A DNA stretch of 64,000 bases, taken from contig SUVL01000001.1 in the NCBI GenBank assembly GCA_015062005.1, positions 62,001-126,000 on the forward strand, in the 5' to 3' direction. The translations under genes and the position numbers were made by a program. The notes beneath the pieces were generated by a model, which did not search any database, was not told the DNA's origin, and saw only the letters and a program-made list of their open reading frames with translations. Source of the DNA: Akkermansiaceae bacterium. Its GTDB lineage: Bacteria > Verrucomicrobiota > Verrucomicrobiia > Verrucomicrobiales > Akkermansiaceae. Positions 19,522-29,625 of the stretch are shown piece by piece (positions within the stretch are counted from its first letter, which is position 1; every line of letters begins with the position of its first letter).

Positions 19522-19737
19522 TCAGCTTACGAAATCCACACCCTGAGCGTCCTTGGTCACGGTGCAGATTTCAACGATGGCCCATACCCAGACAAGCGGG
19601 GCAAGAAAACCGAATGAAATGAGCGTCAGCAGCAACTGGGTTACCCCTCTGCCGGTGTAGCCGGCAAAGAAGTTGTGGACGCCGAGGGAACCAAGGAAAA
19701 GGGCCAGCAGGATATAAGCAAGTCGGGATTTAGGCAT
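19522..19737 (-). CDS. Small TM2-domain membrane protein
   Basis: A 71-residue protein with the TM2 domain pattern: ILLALFLGSLGVHNFFAGYT followed by GRGVTQLLLTLISFGFLAPLVWVWAIVEI. Two membrane helices joined by a short turn are typical. The role of bacterial TM2 proteins is not settled. It is encoded after mdh on the same strand, with a hairpin between them. Confidence 0.8.
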   Translation of the reverse strand: MPKSRLAYILLALFLGSLGVHNFFAGYTGRGVTQLLLTLISFGFLAPLVWVWAIVEICTVTKDAQGVDFVS

Positions 19738-19770
19738 ATGTGTCTGTTTGAGTTATGGCAGCGGCTGAAA

Positions 19771-19804
19771 CATTCCGCCCCAGGCTGCCGCCTGGAGCGG
19801 AATG
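19771..19804 (-). terminator. Hairpin between mdh and the TM2 gene
   Basis: Stem CATTCCGC-CCAGGC/GCCTGG-GCGGAATG with one mismatch and loop TGCC, followed on the minus strand by TTT only. It is probably a weak terminator or an mRNA-stabilising hairpin at the mdh 3' end. Confidence 0.55.
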
Positions 19805-19817
19805 AGGAAATGGTGCT

Positions 19818-20801
19818 TTACTCGCCCAGCACTTCGGCGCGCTCTTCGAGCAGCTCCTTGCAGGAGGCGTCGATCTTGGCGCGGGAGAATTCGTCGATGG
19901 GCAGACCCTCAACGATGCTGTAGGTGCCGTCCGCATTGGTGCGGGTGGGCTGGGAGCAGATGATGCCTGCGGGCAGGCCGTACTTGGTGCCGTCGGTGAA
20001 GGAAGCCACGGAGAACCAGTCGCCCTCGGCGGTGGGGGTGGTCAGGTTCTTCACGGTCATCAGGGCAGCGTTGGCTGCGGAGGCGGCGGAGGAAAGGCCG
20101 CGGGCCTGGATGATGGCGGCGCCGCGCTGCTGCACGGTCTTGATGAAGTCGGTCTTGAGCCATTCGATGTCGGAGATGACCTCGGTCACGGGCTTGCCAC
20201 CAATCTTGGCGTTGGTGAAGTCCGGATACTGGGTGGCGGAGTGGTTACCCCAGATGGTCATGTTGGTCACCTCGGTCACGTGCACACCGGCCTTGGCAGC
20301 CAGCTGGCTCTTGGCGCGGTATTCATCGAGCTGGGTCATGGCGAAGAAATTCTCCTTGGGCATGCCCGTAGCGTTGTGAAGGGCGATGAGGCAGTTGGTG
20401 TTGCAGGGGTTGCCCACTACGAACACGCGGCAGCCGGGGGCGGCGTTCTCGGCAATGGCCTTGCCCTGGCCCACGAACACCTTGCCGTTGATGGAGAGCA
20501 GGTCCTTGCGCTCCATACCGGCCTTGCGCGGCACGGAACCCACCAGCATGCACCAGTCGGCATCCTTGAAGGCTACAGCGGGGTCATCGGTAGCCACGAT
20601 TTCCTTCACCAGCGGGAAGGCGCAATCCTCGAGCTCCATCACCACACCCTGAAGCTTCTCCAGGCAGGGGGTGATTTCGAGGAGTTTCAGAATCACGGGC
20701 TGATCAGCACCCAGCATCTCACCGGCTGCAATGCGGAACAGAAGGGAATAGGAAATGTTGCCGGCGGCGCCGGTCACGGTCACAGTTACGGGTTTCTTCA
20801 T
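19818..20801 (-). CDS. mdh: Malate dehydrogenase
   Basis: A 327-residue NAD-dependent malate dehydrogenase of the LDH/MDH superfamily, cytosolic type, interconverting malate and oxaloacetate. It shows the Rossmann loop [33 protein letters not shown], the mobile loop with [27 protein letters not shown], and the catalytic His in [14 protein letters not shown]. The length is normal for this subfamily. The start ATG lies about 4 nt from the predicted transcription start. Confidence 0.95.
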   Translation of the reverse strand: MKKPVTVTVTGAAGNISYSLLFRIAAGEMLGADQPVILKLLEITPCLEKLQGVVMELEDCAFPLVKEIVATDDPAVAFKDADWCMLVGSVPRKAGMERKDLLSINGKVFVGQGKAIAENAAPGCRVFVVGNPCNTNCLIALHNATGMPKENFFAMTQLDEYRAKSQLAAKAGVHVTEVTNMTIWGNHSATQYPDFTNAKIGGKPVTEVISDIEWLKTDFIKTVQQRGAAIIQARGLSSAASAANAALMTVKNLTTPTAEGDWFSVASFTDGTKYGLPAGIICSQPTRTNADGTYSIVEGLPIDEFSRAKIDASCKELLEERAEVLGE

Positions 20802-20811
20802 AACGCGGAGT

Positions 20812-20839
20812 ATTTTAAGCGATACACAGGCAGAGTCAA
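20812..20839 (-). promoter_or_regulatory. mdh promoter (near-leaderless)
   Basis: On the minus strand -35 TTGACT (20834-20839), 16-bp spacer, -10 TAAAAT (20812-20817), 10 nt before the ATG. Confidence 0.8.
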
Positions 20840-20929
20840 TCCTAAAGTGCGCAGTCAGGGGTATCTTCGTTCATTTTGGTGAGAAAACGTGCCGCAAGGA
20901 ACAAAATTCCCGTTTTCTGCTTTTTTAGC

Positions 20930-20967
20930 TTGATGCGCCGTGGACAGATTTGATAGTATACCATACT
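20930..20967 (+). promoter_or_regulatory. Promoter of the giant secreted protease, with inverted repeat
   Basis: -35 TTGATG (20930-20935), 18-bp spacer, -10 TAGTAT (20954-20959). The -10 is overlapped by an inverted repeat AGTAT-ACC-ATACT (20955-20967) that could be an operator. The start codon lies 20 nt after the -10. Confidence 0.55.
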
Positions 20968-20979
20968 ACTGTTAGAGTC

Positions 20980-23900
20980 ATGAAACTGCATCTTCCCCTT
21001 TTCCTTCGCAAGTGCCTGCTTCTCGTTTGTGCCGCCACCGCTGCCACTACCGCCTGGGGCGGCGGTATGCATTCGGATGTAGCCAAGCGCACCTACTCCG
21101 ACTTCGGTCAGAACAAGGGGCGTTTTCGCGTCACCGGCATCAGCTCCATGCTTCAGGCTATCCGCGATAAAGACGGCGGCATTGCCATGCCCAAGGCCAA
21201 TGGAGATGTCACCTGGGTGATTCCGGAGTCGCAGGGGATGATAGATTTCTCCAACTCGGTGGATTTTGGCCCGGTAGGGACGATGTGCCATGGTGCAGGT
21301 GCGGCATTCGGAGCAAATTACATTGTGACCGTGGCGCACAATCCCGGATTCAGTGCCAGTTTCGGTGTGACTCCGCTGGGCAGTGCAAACAGCATAAAAT
21401 ACAGCACGGTGCAAATCACGGAAAAAGATCTGGTCAGTGCGGCTGACTGGGGATTGTATCGTCAGAACAAGATATATACGGACGTAGTCGGGGCCCACAA
21501 TTACAGCGGTGTCACCTCCGAACAGCAGGACAGCAACAAAAACGGCATTCCCGACATCAAAGAACAGCTCGAGGGTAAACTGATGTACCGCGCATTCGCC
21601 GGTGGCGTTGTGGTATGGGAGAAAAACGGTAATCAGGTAGATGCCGGTACCCCTTATACCGCTATTCTGGGCGGTATCTCCACCATACGAGCCATCGACA
21701 TCACGTCAGAGGGACTCATCTTCGGTGACTGGAATATGAAGCCCGAATCCTCCTGGGTCAATGAATCCGCACCGCTGCCCACCAATGCTCAGGGCGGCGA
21801 TTCCGGTTCCCCGGTCTATGTGTACAACCAGGAGGCCGGTCGCTATGAATACATCTTCTCCCTGCGAGCCGGCAACGCCACCACCTACTCTGTGGCTCAC
21901 GGGTCTATCGACTTCGCAAACGAGATTCTGGAAAAGCACAGCGTCAAGGTGGACATGAGCACTGCGAATAAGGCGCAGCTGGGCCCGGTCTCCAATGGTA
22001 GTGGCCTCATCACGGTGGGGGATGACACGTACGAGCACCTGGCGGTGAACTCCGGCAGTCACACGTGGAAAGATCTTTCTGACGTCAAAAACAATGATAA
22101 CTGGTACGCCTACGGGAATCATTACCAGAATGGCATCAACGGTCTGGGCAGCACCCAGAACCTCATATTTACCGGTAACGGCGGTGACTATGACATTATC
22201 CTGAATGACACGGTAGACACCGGTGTTGGCTATCTGGAGTTCAACAAAGGCAACTTCACCATCAAAAACGCAGAGGAGGGCGATTACACACTTAATTCTG
22301 CGGGATACGTGATTAACGAAGGGGCAGAAGTCCACGTGCAGCTGACCAACCCGGCAGGTTACATGCGCGAATGGCGCAAGAACGGTGCGGGCGATTTGTA
22401 CATTGAGGGCGAGGGCGACAACAACATCCTGCTGGCAGTCGGCGGCAGCGGCACTACCTACCTGGATCGGCAGAACGGGCATGCCGCTTACAATGTGCTG
22501 GCCAGCAGCGGTGCTACGGTGGTCATCTCTGACACCAACCAGATTGAGCGCGCCTTCACCTTCGGGCTGAATGGCGGCACGCTGGACATGAACGGCAACT
22601 CCATGGATTGGTACACCACCAATCCCGATATCGAAGCCGATGGGTTCAGCATTAATGCCCTGACGGATGATGCCCTCATTGTCAACAGCAGCGGCAGCAC
22701 CACCATGACCTACAAGCAGAGCGGCAATACGACCTGGAAGGGCTCGCTGAAGGACAGCACCGGCGGCTCATTGAGCGTGGTGGCCGATATGGGAGCAGGG
22801 TCGGTGTGGACGATGAACAGCATCTGCACAGATTTGAGCCAGAATGGCGGAAGTTCTTTCTCCGTGAAGAGCGGAACTGTGGTGCTCAGTGGTATCAACA
22901 CCGAGCACGGAACCGGTTCTGTGGAATACAGCGATGAAATCTTCTTTTCGGAAGACGACTGGCACTATGCGGACGCCAAAATGAACGTGACGGTGGAAAA
23001 TGGTGCGGCGTTCCAACTGGGCACGCACGCCCGGCTCCTGGGCGACATCACCGTGAAAGGCACCTACGTGATGAATGAAGGTGTGCATCACCAGATGGAG
23101 TACATCGAGGGTGGCCTGCTCAAGGAAGACACGAGCCAGTGGGCCGGTTACTTCGGGCACCAGGGAAACACCGTGCTGGATGGTGGTGCCATGAAGGTTG
23201 AGTTCGCAGATAAAACGACAACGGCCCACACCTACACCGGCAATATCACCGGAACGGGTACGGTATCGGTTGATGCGGCCAACAGCATGCTGGTGCTGAC
23301 CGGGAACAACACCTTCAGCGGCTCCCGCAGTGTGGTCCGCGGCACGCTGATGGTGGAGGATGCTGCCGCCGCCGGCTCTGAGAAGTGGCTTGTGGGTGAG
23401 CAGGGTGCCTTTGCTGCCAGAAATGCAGATGGCAATGCTGCATTGCAATATATTGACAGCGAGTCCACAGGTGTGCTGGCTCTTTCGCAGAATCAGACCT
23501 CGCAGATTGATGTCTCGGAGCATGATGGCCTCATCATCGGTGCGTTGGCCGGGCAGACGATACAGTATGGCACCCTGGACACCACCGAGCAGTTAGAGGC
23601 CAGCAAGGGCGTGTGGCGTCTTGGCGGTGGTGGTGGCAATCTGGTGGTGAATTATCGCCTGACGGGGGATAATATGCTCTTGCTGGGTAATGAATACACC
23701 AAAGGTGTGGTGACGCTGACCAATTCGCGGAATGATTTTACGGGCGGTATCGATTTTGCCGGCAGTGGTGTCACGCTGGACTACACCAGTGAGGAGGCCA
23801 TCAAACATGTAACCCTTAACCTTCGCTATGGTAACCGCATTGCCATGAGCAGCCTGCTGGGCAATATCCTCTCGGAATCTGATGGCATTCTGCTGGTGAA

Positions 23901-26900
23901 CAATGCCAGTGAGAATCTGAATCTCAGCAATCATGCAGCTATCTTCCTCGGTAGTAAAGAGAATCTGACCTATACAGGCAATATTACGGTTTCAGATAAC
24001 CAGGCCTACAGACTTTCTGCGGCAGACGGCACATTTACAGTCAACTCCGAAATCGGTGGAAACCACGACCTCATCGTAGATGCTCAAGGCTACACAGGAG
24101 GAACTGTCCATCTCGCCAATCTCAACGAGCTCTCCGGAAATATCACCGTTATGGGCAATGATGGAGAGCACAACTTAATCTCCGGTGGTGCAATCTCTCT
24201 CAAAGTTACTCAGAACAACGCGCTGGACTCAGTTTCCTGCATTACCCTGAAAGACGGAGGCACGTTGAACATTGCTTCAACTACCCAGAAATTAAACAAA
24301 CTGGTGTTGGAAGAAGGCAGTGCCCTCATCGGCAACTACAGAGAAAACAATTCAGATCCCATCGCCAGCGAGATACACATGACCATCGATTCCATGGCGG
24401 ATCTCAAGGGGCAGCTTAAAGTGGAAGTCATCCACAAATACGGTAATAATGTGTTAGAATTGAACAACGGCACCACCCATACCAGCAACCTGCAGTATCG
24501 AAATCTGTATGTGGAAGAAGGGGACGTGAAACTGACACAGCAGTACTCCAACGTTGGCAACCTCCACATCAGGGGCAACAAGCTTGACATGAACGGCAAA
24601 AACCTCACGCTGGGGACTGTTTACGCCGAAGATGGCGCTTATATTGATGCCTCTGTATCCGGCTCCGGTTTCGCAGGCACTAGTGTGCTTCGAGCCACAT
24701 CCGGCACGGTTACGCTGGACAATGGCGGAAATGACGTCACCCTTGGGGGTAATGCAGGTGCGACCAACGGAGCCACGCTGAAACTCATCGGCTCCGGCAA
24801 ATGGAATCTGACAGCAGCCTCCTACAACTCTTCCGATGGAACGCTGCGTTTCGAGAATGCTACTCAACTGGATTTCACCTACGGCAACAAGGGGACTTAT
24901 ACCTATTATGATGCCTTTGACATCATGAGAGGTATACTTGATTTGGATACAGACATTCAAACGCTTCAGGCTGCGTCTGACAAAGTCTCCCAACACATGA
25001 CATTTGAGACAATCAAGCTCAATGGTCAGAATCTGACATTGAAAGAAAAGAGCAAGAGTGCCACCTGGATTATCAGCAATCTGGACTCCGGAACCGCGTC
25101 CAGTTCTACGCTCACCTGGGAAGCAAGCCAATCCAATCAAGCGCAATATGCCGACCGAGAAAGCTCCGACATCACACAATACCCAACCGTTACCAACGCT
25201 TCACGTCTGATTCTGAATGGCGACAACCAATTTAACGGCAGTGTGGTGGCCAAACGTACAGCCAACGGCAGCGGTTTCAGTACTTTTGTAGAATTGGCGC
25301 ATGACAACGCACTCAAGAATGCCACGCTGGACATGCAGAGCATCTCCGGATCCACCATGGCACTGGCCATCAATACGAGCAATGCCAAAATCAAAGGACT
25401 GACAGGTGATGAAAACGCCTATGCTTACAGCGGTGCCTCCTCTGACATCAAACTCAATAGTGCTCGTGAGGGTGACGGCAAAAACACGCTGACTATCACC
25501 GGCAGCGGCCGCTACGACTACAAGGGTGCTGTCAACGGACTGAACATTGCCATGGACGGCACGGGTACCCAGGTTTTCAGCGGCAGCAATATCAAGGCGC
25601 AGAATATCACGGCCCTGCAAGGTAACCTGGAGTTCACCCACGCTCCCACGGTGGCAGATACCATCAGCATCGCCCAGGGAGCCACATTGAAACTGAGTGA
25701 GAGCTACAGCCTGAACGAAGGCGTGACGCTGGCACTGATAGCCGGGAACGGCACGCAGGGCACGCTGAGCAGCACCCTGGTACTCAACGGCGGCACGCTG
25801 GAATTTGACAGCACGGTGCTGAATACCACCACCTCGCTGTTGAACGCCACCACAGAATACGGCTCTGGCTTCACCAGCCAGGCCATCAGCTTCAGCAATC
25901 ACCAATCGCTTGAGCACGGCGCTACCTACACTCTGCTCTCCGGTGACTGGAGTGAACACAGTGCCAGCCTGGCCGGCAATATGCCGGATTACCTCTCCGG
26001 CAGCATCTTTGCAGGTGACAGTAACGGACTGAAAGTAACCATACGCTTTGCCGATGGTTTCGCGGAATGGCAGGACGATTATTCCGTGTTCAGCGCAGGG
26101 AAAACCATTCTGTTCCGCGACCACGAACCATCCCAGGCTCTTCAGTTCACCAGCTCAACCACCGCAGGCAGCCTGCGTTTCTCGAATAACGAAACGTACA
26201 GCTTCTCCGGTAGCGATGTGACACTGACCGGCGACCTGAATGTGGAAAGCGGCAAGTTGGTGCTCAACAATAAGGTGACAGCGGCGGACTACACCGCGGC
26301 CGAGGGTGAAGTGGAGATTGCCGCCACCGGCACGCTGGTGCTGACCGATACGCAGGAGACCACCGCCACCGTCAGCAACATCTCCGGCACCGGTACCCTG
26401 CAGCTCAAGCTTGATACCACCAATGGCACCTATGACAACAAGCTTGCCATTGATGAGGATTTTGAGGGCACAACCCATGTAACGGCCGGCAACCTCACGC
26501 TCACGGACAGCAGCTTCGGCAACACCCTGAAATTGGCGAATGGGGTCAATGCCCAGATAACGGCAGAGACGACCATAGACGGCAATCTGGAGCTGGAAGG
26601 AACGACCCAGGTACACCAGAACAGTGGCAATAAACTCACCGTCAACGGGGATGTGACCGGCAGCAACGGTACCTGGGAACGCAGGGGCGGCGGTACACTG
26701 GATATCAACGGCTCTGTCTCGCTGGCTGGCTTCGACACCGGCTCTGACAGCACTACGTCCAACTTCAACGGCACCACCTCCATCTCCACCGTCACGCTTG
26801 ACCAGAGCAACATTACCGCCAATTTCAACGGGACGGCAATAGTAGATACGCTTACCCCCTCCGGGGAGAATGTCACCATCGGCGGTTCCGGCTCGCTCAG

Positions 26901-28686
26901 CGTCGGCAACTTCAACCTGGCCGGCGGCAAGAGCGTCACCATCGACGGACTCAGCATTGTTGAAAGCGCTGCAAAGACACGCAGTTGGAACAACAACACG
27001 ATTAACCTGAAAAACGGGGCAAGTCTGGATACTCGTCAGTCGTACTACAACCATAGTTCCGGAACGCTGACCATTGGCGGTAGTGATGCCAATGGCACGA
27101 TGTACGTGAAAGGCCTCTGCCTGATGCCCAGTGATGTAGGATATGCGAAATCCGAGCTTAACGTATCCTCCGGTGCGCACCTGATTATCGCCGGGGAAAC
27201 CAGCGGAACAACAGCTTCAGACTTTGTACTGGCAGTGGGCGGTGAACAGTCGCAATTGTCAGCCGGAGCCAATAAAATTAATGTTTATGGCACGCTGACA
27301 TCTAATGCCGCCATGACACTCTACCGCAAAGCAGCTGATGTCACCATTCAGAACGGGGGCAGAATGAATTTACTTGAAGGTCTGGTACTGAAGGGAACGG
27401 CATATAATGATTGGCTAGGGGCCATGAATGCCAATCTCCAGGTTCAGGAAGGCGGGCAGCTATACGCCGCCGGGGGAACGAATCGCTCCGAGCTGCTTGT
27501 CAATATTGCCTCCGGGGCGACGCTGGGGGCCATCGGCTCGGCGGATTCCACCGTCACCTTCCAGAACAGCATGACTCTGGGAACAGCGGGCAAAGACGGC
27601 ACCATTACCGTGGATACCGCCGCCACCACGGCAGATGACAACTTCCTGCTGACGCGCAGCGAAACCATGGGCGTGACCGTGGATATGACCGGCAGCCTGA
27701 ACCTGCAGGGCAACACCGCAGTGGAGGTCATCGGCAGCGGTGCCCTCCGGCACAAGAGCGCGTTCAACAACGCCACCGCCATTCGTGTGCGGGAGGGGGC
27801 TACCCTGGCAGTGGATTCCGGAGCCGAGCTCACCGCAGCAACAGAGCTGTGCAAGAGCAGCATCTCCCTGGATTCCGCTGCCGTCAGCGGCAGTGGTATC
27901 ACCGTGACAGATGCGGCAACCATTCGCGCCAAGGGCGGCAACAGCACTATCGCCGCCGCAATCAACCTGACCAATGAAGCCACGCTGACCTATGATGTGG
28001 CAGAGGGGGCCACCCTGCAATCCACCGGTGGAATCACGGCCGGAACACGCAGCGATCTGGTCAAAACCGGCACCGGTTCCCTGCTGCTCAACAACGGGGC
28101 AAACTGCTTCGACAACATCCGCTTAGACTCAGGCGAGCTGATGGTTAGCGGCGCTGAGGCCTATGATCTGGATAACCTGCTGGCTGCAACCTCGGTTTCG
28201 ATGAGCTTCTACGTCGGGGTTGTCGGTAGCCTGGAAACAGAGGCAGAAGTCCGAGTCAGCGGCTCGGCAGACTTTGGCAGCGGGGCTCAGTTGAATGCCA
28301 ACCTGACGCTGGCTACCGGCTCAGTCCTGAATGTGGCAGACGGCGGTCTTGCCATGGGAAGTACCCTGACTCTGCAGGAGGGCGTGCTGCTTTCCGATTC
28401 GGTGCTGGTGCACATCAATGCGCTTTCCGTAGGTGAGCACCTGACCCTCTTCACCGGAGTGGATGCGCTGGACCTCAACGGGACTGAATATGCCTCGATT
28501 CTGGAAACGGATGCCGTGCTGGCTAGTTCTTTCTTCAGTAACATCGGCAGCGATGACTACACGATAATCTACACCGGCGATGCAGTAGGGGCTCTCAGTA
28601 TTGCTCATACGGTGCCGGAACCCGCCACGACTACACTGGGCCTGCTGGCACTCTGTGGTCTGGTTGCCCGGCGCCGCCGTAAATAA
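20980..28686 (+). CDS. Giant secreted S6-like serine protease with beta-helix passenger and PEP-CTERM tail
   Basis: A 2568-residue exported protein. A signal peptide (MKLHLPLFLRKCLLLVCAAT...) is followed by a chymotrypsin-like domain resembling IgA1-protease/SPATE family S6. The likely triad is His120 (YIVTVAH), Asp156 (SAADWGLY) and Ser275 (GGDSGSPV). About 2000 residues of Gly/Asn/Thr-rich repeats follow, including autotransporter-associated beta-strand motifs such as LTGNNTFSGSRSVVRGTLMV, implying a long beta-helix. The end VPEPATTTLGLLALCGLVAR plus RRRK is a PEP-CTERM sorting signal (motif, helix, basic tail). No outer-membrane beta-barrel is seen, so surface delivery should depend on an exosortase encoded elsewhere. 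ATG 20980 begins a normal signal peptide; an upstream in-frame TTG at 20950 precedes the predicted -10. The substrate is unknown. Confidence 0.85.
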   Translation: MKLHLPLFLRKCLLLVCAATAATTAWGGGMHSDVAKRTYSDFGQNKGRFRVTGISSMLQAIRDKDGGIAMPKANGDVTWVIPESQGMIDFSNSVDFGPVGTMCHGAGAAFGANYIVTVAHNPGFSASFGVTPLGSANSIKYSTVQITEKDLVSAADWGLYRQNKIYTDVVGAHNYSGVTSEQQDSNKNGIPDIKEQLEGKLMYRAFAGGVVVWEKNGNQVDAGTPYTAILGGISTIRAIDITSEGLIFGDWNMKPESSWVNESAPLPTNAQGGDSGSPVYVYNQEAGRYEYIFSLRAGNATTYSVAHGSIDFANEILEKHSVKVDMSTANKAQLGPVSNGSGLITVGDDTYEHLAVNSGSHTWKDLSDVKNNDNWYAYGNHYQNGINGLGSTQNLIFTGNGGDYDIILNDTVDTGVGYLEFNKGNFTIKNAEEGDYTLNSAGYVINEGAEVHVQLTNPAGYMREWRKNGAGDLYIEGEGDNNILLAVGGSGTTYLDRQNGHAAYNVLASSGATVVISDTNQIERAFTFGLNGGTLDMNGNSMDWYTTNPDIEADGFSINALTDDALIVNSSGSTTMTYKQSGNTTWKGSLKDSTGGSLSVVADMGAGSVWTMNSICTDLSQNGGSSFSVKSGTVVLSGINTEHGTGSVEYSDEIFFSEDDWHYADAKMNVTVENGAAFQLGTHARLLGDITVKGTYVMNEGVHHQMEYIEGGLLKEDTSQWAGYFGHQGNTVLDGGAMKVEFADKTTTAHTYTGNITGTGTVSVDAANSMLVLTGNNTFSGSRSVVRGTLMVEDAAAAGSEKWLVGEQGAFAARNADGNAALQYIDSESTGVLALSQNQTSQIDVSEHDGLIIGALAGQTIQYGTLDTTEQLEASKGVWRLGGGGGNLVVNYRLTGDNMLLLGNEYTKGVVTLTNSRNDFTGGIDFAGSGVTLDYTSEEAIKHVTLNLRYGNRIAMSSLLGNILSESDGILLVNNASENLNLSNHAAIFLGSKENLTYTGNITVSDNQAYRLSAADGTFTVNSEIGGNHDLIVDAQGYTGGTVHLANLNELSGNITVMGNDGEHNLISGGAISLKVTQNNALDSVSCITLKDGGTLNIASTTQKLNKLVLEEGSALIGNYRENNSDPIASEIHMTIDSMADLKGQLKVEVIHKYGNNVLELNNGTTHTSNLQYRNLYVEEGDVKLTQQYSNVGNLHIRGNKLDMNGKNLTLGTVYAEDGAYIDASVSGSGFAGTSVLRATSGTVTLDNGGNDVTLGGNAGATNGATLKLIGSGKWNLTAASYNSSDGTLRFENATQLDFTYGNKGTYTYYDAFDIMRGILDLDTDIQTLQAASDKVSQHMTFETIKLNGQNLTLKEKSKSATWIISNLDSGTASSSTLTWEASQSNQAQYADRESSDITQYPTVTNASRLILNGDNQFNGSVVAKRTANGSGFSTFVELAHDNALKNATLDMQSISGSTMALAINTSNAKIKGLTGDENAYAYSGASSDIKLNSAREGDGKNTLTITGSGRYDYKGAVNGLNIAMDGTGTQVFSGSNIKAQNITALQGNLEFTHAPTVADTISIAQGATLKLSESYSLNEGVTLALIAGNGTQGTLSSTLVLNGGTLEFDSTVLNTTTSLLNATTEYGSGFTSQAISFSNHQSLEHGATYTLLSGDWSEHSASLAGNMPDYLSGSIFAGDSNGLKVTIRFADGFAEWQDDYSVFSAGKTILFRDHEPSQALQFTSSTTAGSLRFSNNETYSFSGSDVTLTGDLNVESGKLVLNNKVTAADYTAAEGEVEIAATGTLVLTDTQETTATVSNISGTGTLQLKLDTTNGTYDNKLAIDEDFEGTTHVTAGNLTLTDSSFGNTLKLANGVNAQITAETTIDGNLELEGTTQVHQNSGNKLTVNGDVTGSNGTWERRGGGTLDINGSVSLAGFDTGSDSTTSNFNGTTSISTVTLDQSNITANFNGTAIVDTLTPSGENVTIGGSGSLSVGNFNLAGGKSVTIDGLSIVESAAKTRSWNNNTINLKNGASLDTRQSYYNHSSGTLTIGGSDANGTMYVKGLCLMPSDVGYAKSELNVSSGAHLIIAGETSGTTASDFVLAVGGEQSQLSAGANKINVYGTLTSNAAMTLYRKAADVTIQNGGRMNLLEGLVLKGTAYNDWLGAMNANLQVQEGGQLYAAGGTNRSELLVNIASGATLGAIGSADSTVTFQNSMTLGTAGKDGTITVDTAATTADDNFLLTRSETMGVTVDMTGSLNLQGNTAVEVIGSGALRHKSAFNNATAIRVREGATLAVDSGAELTAATELCKSSISLDSAAVSGSGITVTDAATIRAKGGNSTIAAAINLTNEATLTYDVAEGATLQSTGGITAGTRSDLVKTGTGSLLLNNGANCFDNIRLDSGELMVSGAEAYDLDNLLAATSVSMSFYVGVVGSLETEAEVRVSGSADFGSGAQLNANLTLATGSVLNVADGGLAMGSTLTLQEGVLLSDSVLVHINALSVGEHLTLFTGVDALDLNGTEYASILETDAVLASSFFSNIGSDDYTIIYTGDAVGALSIAHTVPEPATTTLGLLALCGLVARRRRK

Positions 28687-28765
28687 CTCGGTTTCTCTGA
28701 CCGTGCAGGTGAGGTTGAAAAATACGTCAAAAATGGAAATGTCGCATTAAAGACAAAAAAATGTG

Positions 28766-28794
28766 TTGACGAAAGGTGGAGGAACTGGTATTGT
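28766..28794 (+). promoter_or_regulatory. tRNA-Ser promoter
   Basis: -35 TTGACG (28766-28771), 17-bp spacer, -10 TATTGT (28789-28794). The predicted start is near 28801. Confidence 0.75.
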
Positions 28795-28812
28795 TGGCGG
28801 CACACAGCAATT

Positions 28813-28902
28813 GGAGCGGTGGCTGAGAGGCTGAAAGCACCCGTTTGCTAAATGGACGTACTGCGTTAAACAGTACCGGGGGTTCGAATCCCCCCCGCTC
28901 CG
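28813..28902 (+). tRNA. tRNA-Ser (anticodon GCT)
   Basis: A 90-nt class II tRNA with acceptor GGAGCGG/CCGCTCC (28813-28819, 28895-28901), discriminator G28902, anticodon loop TTGCTAA giving GCT, a long variable arm (TACTG...CAGTA) and a T arm with GGTTCGAATCC. It reads AGC and AGT serine codons. CCA is not encoded. The outermost anticodon-stem pair looks mismatched (C-A). Confidence 0.93.
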
Positions 28903-28908
28903 CTGAAT

Positions 28909-28948
28909 GAAGGCACCAACGCTTGCAAGTGTTGGTGCCTTCCGCTTT
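28909..28948 (+). terminator. Strong terminator after tRNA-Ser
   Basis: A 15-bp stem with one G-T pair (arms 28909-28923 and 28928-28942) and tetraloop TGCA, followed by CGCTTTT. Confidence 0.85.
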
Positions 28949-28955
28949 TACTGCC

Positions 28956-29615
28956 ATGAAACTGAAACCGGATTTAACGCGAGAACAACTACAGCAGCTA
29001 TCGGACAGGGAGCTGTTGCTCCAGCTGCTGGCCTGTACTCCGCTGAACCTGCCGCGCGTGTTTCTGTTTGCCTTGTTGTATACGCTGATGCCATGTGCCG
29101 TGCTGGGGCCTGCCCTGGGTCTGCTGGGTACGGTCGGGATGGCGGCAGCACTGGCGTATCACTGGCTGTGGGGAACGCCGGAGTCCATGAATATCTTTCT
29201 GGGGTACTGGCTGGTGTGGTCGTTTCTGGCTTTGGTGCTGGCCTTGCTGCTTCAGTTGATTGGCGGTATAAGGCAGTATAGGCGGGGACGGCGGTATCTC
29301 GCACCTGAGGAGGCTTTCAGTGCGGAATTAAAACCAGGGGAGCGCCTGGAATTGTCCGTGAATGAGGAGGTGGATCGCGAATTGGTGGTGCAGGTGCCGC
29401 AGCGTGGGGTGTATGTGCTGGTATGCCGGGTGGATGATTGCGAGGGGGCTGTGCTGCCGCATGCCGATGAACGCGCGTGTCTGGTGGAAGTGGATGAGGT
29501 GCCCGGGTTGCGGACAGAACTCCGCATGGCTTTCCGGCTGGAAGCCGGGTATCATCGGCTTGCTGTGAGGGGGTATTGCACCGTTGCGTCGCGGATGCAG
29601 GTGAGCTTCCGGTGA
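28956..29615 (+). CDS. Unknown membrane protein with C-terminal beta-rich domain
   Basis: A 219-residue protein. Helical membrane segments lie around residues 33-70 (RVFLFALLYTLMPCAVLGPA, LLGTVGMAAALAYHWLW) and 80-104 (FLGYWLVWSFLALVLALLLQLIGG). A soluble C-terminal half follows with a beta-sandwich look (LELSVNEEVDRELVVQVP, VYVLVCRVDD, YHRLAVRGYCTVASRMQVSF). I recognise no family. ATG 28956 is only 8 nt after the tRNA-Ser terminator, so its own promoter is unclear and some read-through from the tRNA is possible. Confidence 0.6.
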   Translation: MKLKPDLTREQLQQLSDRELLLQLLACTPLNLPRVFLFALLYTLMPCAVLGPALGLLGTVGMAAALAYHWLWGTPESMNIFLGYWLVWSFLALVLALLLQLIGGIRQYRRGRRYLAPEEAFSAELKPGERLELSVNEEVDRELVVQVPQRGVYVLVCRVDDCEGAVLPHADERACLVEVDEVPGLRTELRMAFRLEAGYHRLAVRGYCTVASRMQVSFR

Positions 29616-29625
29616 TGCTCCGACC

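Noticed and set aside
20950..20979. TTG start 10 codons upstream for the giant protease
   Set aside because: The TTG lies before the predicted -10, while ATG 20980 begins a normal signal peptide.
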